Positions 61,538 through 64,000 of a stretch of 64,000 nt of DNA are shown one piece after another. Both the position numbers and the translations under genes were made by a program. This DNA comes from an uncultured Fusobacteriaceae bacterium. GTDB lineage: Bacteria; Fusobacteriota; Fusobacteriia; Fusobacteriales; Fusobacteriaceae. Location of the stretch: the NCBI GenBank assembly GCA_947038515.1, contig CAMQWJ010000001.1, positions 62,001-126,000 of the forward strand, given 5' to 3'. Under the pieces are notes generated by a model. That model was not told the DNA's origin and did no database searches. It worked only from the letters and a program-made list of their open reading frames with translations. Each line of letters starts with the position of its first letter. The first letter of the stretch is position 1.

Positions 61538-64000
61538 CTACCCTAATATGTTTTTTAGTTCATTTATTTTCATTAATGCTTCAAGTGGTGTTAAGTCATT
61601 CAAATTAACAACTTTTAAAATATCTATAACAATTTTTTCATTTTTATTACTCTCTTCTCTTTCAAAAGAAAGAACTTCTATCTCACTCTGAATATTAATC
61701 TCTAACTCTTCAACTTCTCCAAATAAATTAAGTTGTTCTCCATTTAATTTATCTTTTATAATTTTTCGTTGATTTTCTAAAATATTTAAAATAGATTTTG
61801 AACGTTTCAAAATTTCTTGTGGAAGCCCTGCAACTCTTGCTACCTCTATTCCATAGGATTTATCTGCACCGCCACAAACTATTTTTCTCAAAAATACAAT
61901 TTCATCTTTTGATTCTTTTACTTCTATTCTATAATTTCTAACTTTAGAAAGCTCTTTTTCAAGCTGTGTTAATTCATGATAATGAGTTGCAAATATAGTC
62001 TTTGCATTTATATTATTATGTATATGTTCTGTTATTGCTGTTGCAATAGAAATACCATCAAAAGTTGAAGTCCCTCTTCCAATTTCATCTAAAATTATAA
62101 ATGAATTACTAGTTGCAGAATTTATTATATTTGCCATTTCACTCATTTCTAACATAAAAGTTGATTGCCCAGAAAGTAAGTCATCACTTGCACCTATTCT
62201 TGTGAATATCTTATCTACCAGTGGGATTTTTCCATAGTCTGCTGGAATATACGAGCCAATATGAGCCATTAAAATTATCAATGCCCCTTGCTTCATATAT
62301 GTTGATTTTCCAGACATATTAGGTCCTGTCAAAATTTGAACATTACTATCTTCATCTAAAAAAATATCATTTTTTATAAAATGTTCTCGCCCTATTAAGG
62401 TTTCCACCACTGGATGGCGTCCCCCAATTATTTCCAAACTATAATTTGAACCAATTTCAGGTTTAACATATCTATTCTTTATTGCACAATTAGCAAAACT
62501 ATTCATTACATCTATATATGCAATCTTTTTCCCAGTTTCCTGTAGTTCCATGGAATATAATTTTATTTTTTCACATAATTCAACAAACAATTCATACTCT
62601 AAACTTTCGATTCTTTCTTTTGCATGTAATATTTTTTCCTCATACTCTTTTAGTTCAGGAATAATATATCTTTCTGCATTTGATAAAGTTTGTTTTCTTA
62701 TATAGTACTCTGGAATTAATTCTTTATTTGAATTACTTATCTCTATAAAATAGCCAAAAATTCTATTATACTTTATTTTTAAATTTTTTATTCCACTACT
62801 CTCTTTTTCACGACCTTCTATTTCTAAAATATAATCTTTTCCCATTGTTGAAATTTTATACAATTCTTTTAAATCGACATTATATTCTATTTTTATAATT
62901 CCACCTTCTCGTATAGAAAAAGGTGGTTCTTCAGTAATTCTTTCTTCTATTAAATTATATATTTCAACTAATACTTCAGGTTTTATTCTAAAAATAGAAG
63001 TATCTTTCATTAGATTATAAATATCCAAACTGGCTTTTATAGATTTTTTAAGTCCTATCAAATCCCGACCATTAGCAGTCCCCATTACTATTTTCCCTAA
63101 AATACGCTCTATATCATAAATTTTTTTTAAAGATGCACCAACTTCCTCTCGAATCAGTACTTTCTCTATAAAAAATGCCACATTATTATGTCTTTCTTGA
63201 ATTTCTTTTAAATCCTGAGTAGGATTTTTTAAATATCCCTTTAATGCTCTACTTCCCATTGAAGAATAGCACTGATCTAAAACAGAAAACAGAGTTCCAT
63301 ACGTAGTTTTTTCTCTTGTATTTTCTAATATTTCTAAATTTCGTTGAGTAGTAAGATTAAGCTCTACTATATTTTTCGAACTCACATATTCAATTTTTGA
63401 AATTAACAGTTCATTATTTTTTTGTAATTTTTTTATATATTTAAGAGTTAGAACACAAGCTTTTACTCCCAATTCTTTATCTGCTAAGTTAAAACTATCC
63501 AAACTTATAATTTTAAAATATTCTTTTAAATATTCTGGTGCACCCTTTTCCTCATCAGTTATTGTTATTATCATTTTAGTTCCAAAAATATCTTTTGAAA
63601 CAATATCCTTAAGAATTTCAGCACTTTTTTTATCTAAAACAATTTCTTTAGGTGCTATTTTATTTATTTCACCTAGTAGAGAATTATATTCAATTTCACT
63701 TACTTTAAATTCACCAGTTGTTATATCAGCATAAGATATCCCAACAAGAATACCATCTATTTTTATTCCCATAATATAATTATTACTTTTTGCATCAAGA
63801 TAATCGGGATCCATTATAGTTCCTGGTGTCACAATTCTTACTACTTCTCTTTTTACTATTCCTATAGCATTTTTAGGATTTTCTACTTGCTCACATATGG
63901 CAACTTTATATCCCTTATTTACTAATTTTGCTATATATGGGCCTGAGGAATGATAAGGAATTCCAGCTAATGGAATCACCTCTCCCTTCTCTTTATTTCT
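61538..64000 (-). CDS. mutS: DNA mismatch repair protein MutS (5' end outside the window)
   Basis: Visible are 820 codons in frame to the window edge, with no start codon inside. The first residues RNKEKGEVIPLAGIPYHSSG show that only about the first 50 residues are missing. The Phe-x-Glu mismatch motif is therefore just outside. Connector and lever domains lead to the ATPase: P-loop GPNMSGKSTYMKQGALIILMAHIGSYIP, Walker B LDEIGRGTSTFDGISIA and ATHYHELTQLE. The C-terminal region is present. GTG at 63979 is internal and not the start. It heads the long LPS/Sec operon. Confidence 0.97.
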   Translation of the reverse strand, partial: RNKEKGEVIPLAGIPYHSSGPYIAKLVNKGYKVAICEQVENPKNAIGIVKREVVRIVTPGTIMDPDYLDAKSNNYIMGIKIDGILVGISYADITTGEFKVSEIEYNSLLGEINKIAPKEIVLDKKSAEILKDIVSKDIFGTKMIITITDEEKGAPEYLKEYFKIISLDSFNLADKELGVKACVLTLKYIKKLQKNNELLISKIEYVSSKNIVELNLTTQRNLEILENTREKTTYGTLFSVLDQCYSSMGSRALKGYLKNPTQDLKEIQERHNNVAFFIEKVLIREEVGASLKKIYDIERILGKIVMGTANGRDLIGLKKSIKASLDIYNLMKDTSIFRIKPEVLVEIYNLIEERITEEPPFSIREGGIIKIEYNVDLKELYKISTMGKDYILEIEGREKESSGIKNLKIKYNRIFGYFIEISNSNKELIPEYYIRKQTLSNAERYIIPELKEYEEKILHAKERIESLEYELFVELCEKIKLYSMELQETGKKIAYIDVMNSFANCAIKNRYVKPEIGSNYSLEIIGGRHPVVETLIGREHFIKNDIFLDEDSNVQILTGPNMSGKSTYMKQGALIILMAHIGSYIPADYGKIPLVDKIFTRIGASDDLLSGQSTFMLEMSEMANIINSATSNSFIILDEIGRGTSTFDGISIATAITEHIHNNINAKTIFATHYHELTQLEKELSKVRNYRIEVKESKDEIVFLRKIVCGGADKSYGIEVARVAGLPQEILKRSKSILNILENQRKIIKDKLNGEQLNLFGEVEELEINIQSEIEVLSFEREESNKNEKIVIDILKVVNLNDLTPLEALMKINELKNILG

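Overview
Overall character. The window is AT-rich (roughly three quarters A+T), densely packed, and almost entirely chromosomal housekeeping genes in a few long minus-strand operons. It combines an outer-membrane cell plan (lptB, an LptC/LptA-type protein, lptF, lptG, the Kdo transferase waaA, a beta-barrel protein, several lipoproteins) with an F-type ATP synthase whose c subunit carries the full Na+-ligand signature known from Ilyobacter tartaricus and Propionigenium. It also has an L27 with a Prp-cleaved N-terminal extension. Together these point to the Fusobacteria, most likely Fusobacteriaceae (Fusobacterium, Cetobacterium, Ilyobacter or Propionigenium type). This is an inference from gene content, not a database match. 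I see no CRISPR array, prophage, insertion sequence or rRNA.

Layout. (1) 1-6.3 kb, minus: a tetrapyrrole/cobalamin operon (cobD, a three-domain hemC-cobA-hemD fusion, hemB, hemL, then a precorrin-2 dehydrogenase cut by the window edge). (2) 6.4-15.3 kb, minus: threonine aldolase, ylmH, ymdB, prmA, cmk, waaA, trmB, purA and a MATE exporter, ending at a terminator. (3) 15.4-19.2 kb: envelope genes (META lipoprotein, an outer-membrane barrel with a 9-bp tandem repeat in its leader, cold-shock protein, OmpA-like lipoprotein, L,D-transpeptidase lipoprotein) with a tRNA-Thr gene fused head-on to the transpeptidase leader. (4) 19.3-24.8 kb: HAD phosphatase, class A PBP, rlmN, divergent coaE, and a small Gly/His-rich secreted protein. 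(5) 24.9-30.7 kb: a peptide-use operon (pepD, OPT transporter, PqqD-like protein) divergent from a marR-MATE pair that has a perfect palindrome over its promoter. (6) 30.7-40.6 kb, minus: Gx-family membrane protein, glmM, a methyltransferase, two small AtpI/AtpZ-type proteins and atpBEFHAGDC. (7) 40.8-43.7 kb, minus: lepB, rimI, purB. (8) 43.9-45.0 kb, plus: rplU-prp-rpmA behind a structured leader. (9) 45.2-64 kb, minus: a second long operon from mutS through lptC/A, lptB, alaS, ruvX, secDF, rlmI, cvpA, lptF, lptG, an M16 peptidase, dut, rodA, a secreted DNase-I-fold protein and thiN, followed by a hotdog protein and a broken zinc-ribbon gene.

How the genes work together. The main themes are envelope assembly (LPS transport, Kdo transfer, peptidoglycan synthesis and cross-linking, Sec export, signal peptidase), translation and RNA/protein modification, purine and UDP-GlcNAc precursor supply, Na+-coupled energy, and corrinoid synthesis. 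No gene cluster here is an unknown system. The most unusual signals are regulatory or architectural: short Shine-Dalgarno-led upstream reading frames at purB and lepB, the tRNA-mRNA junction, the repeat-bearing leader of the outer-membrane protein, the trifunctional HemC-CobA-HemD enzyme, a PqqD-like protein without any RiPP genes, and clustered non-ATG starts in the ATP synthase operon. Start codons below were re-chosen where a Shine-Dalgarno match decided between candidates.
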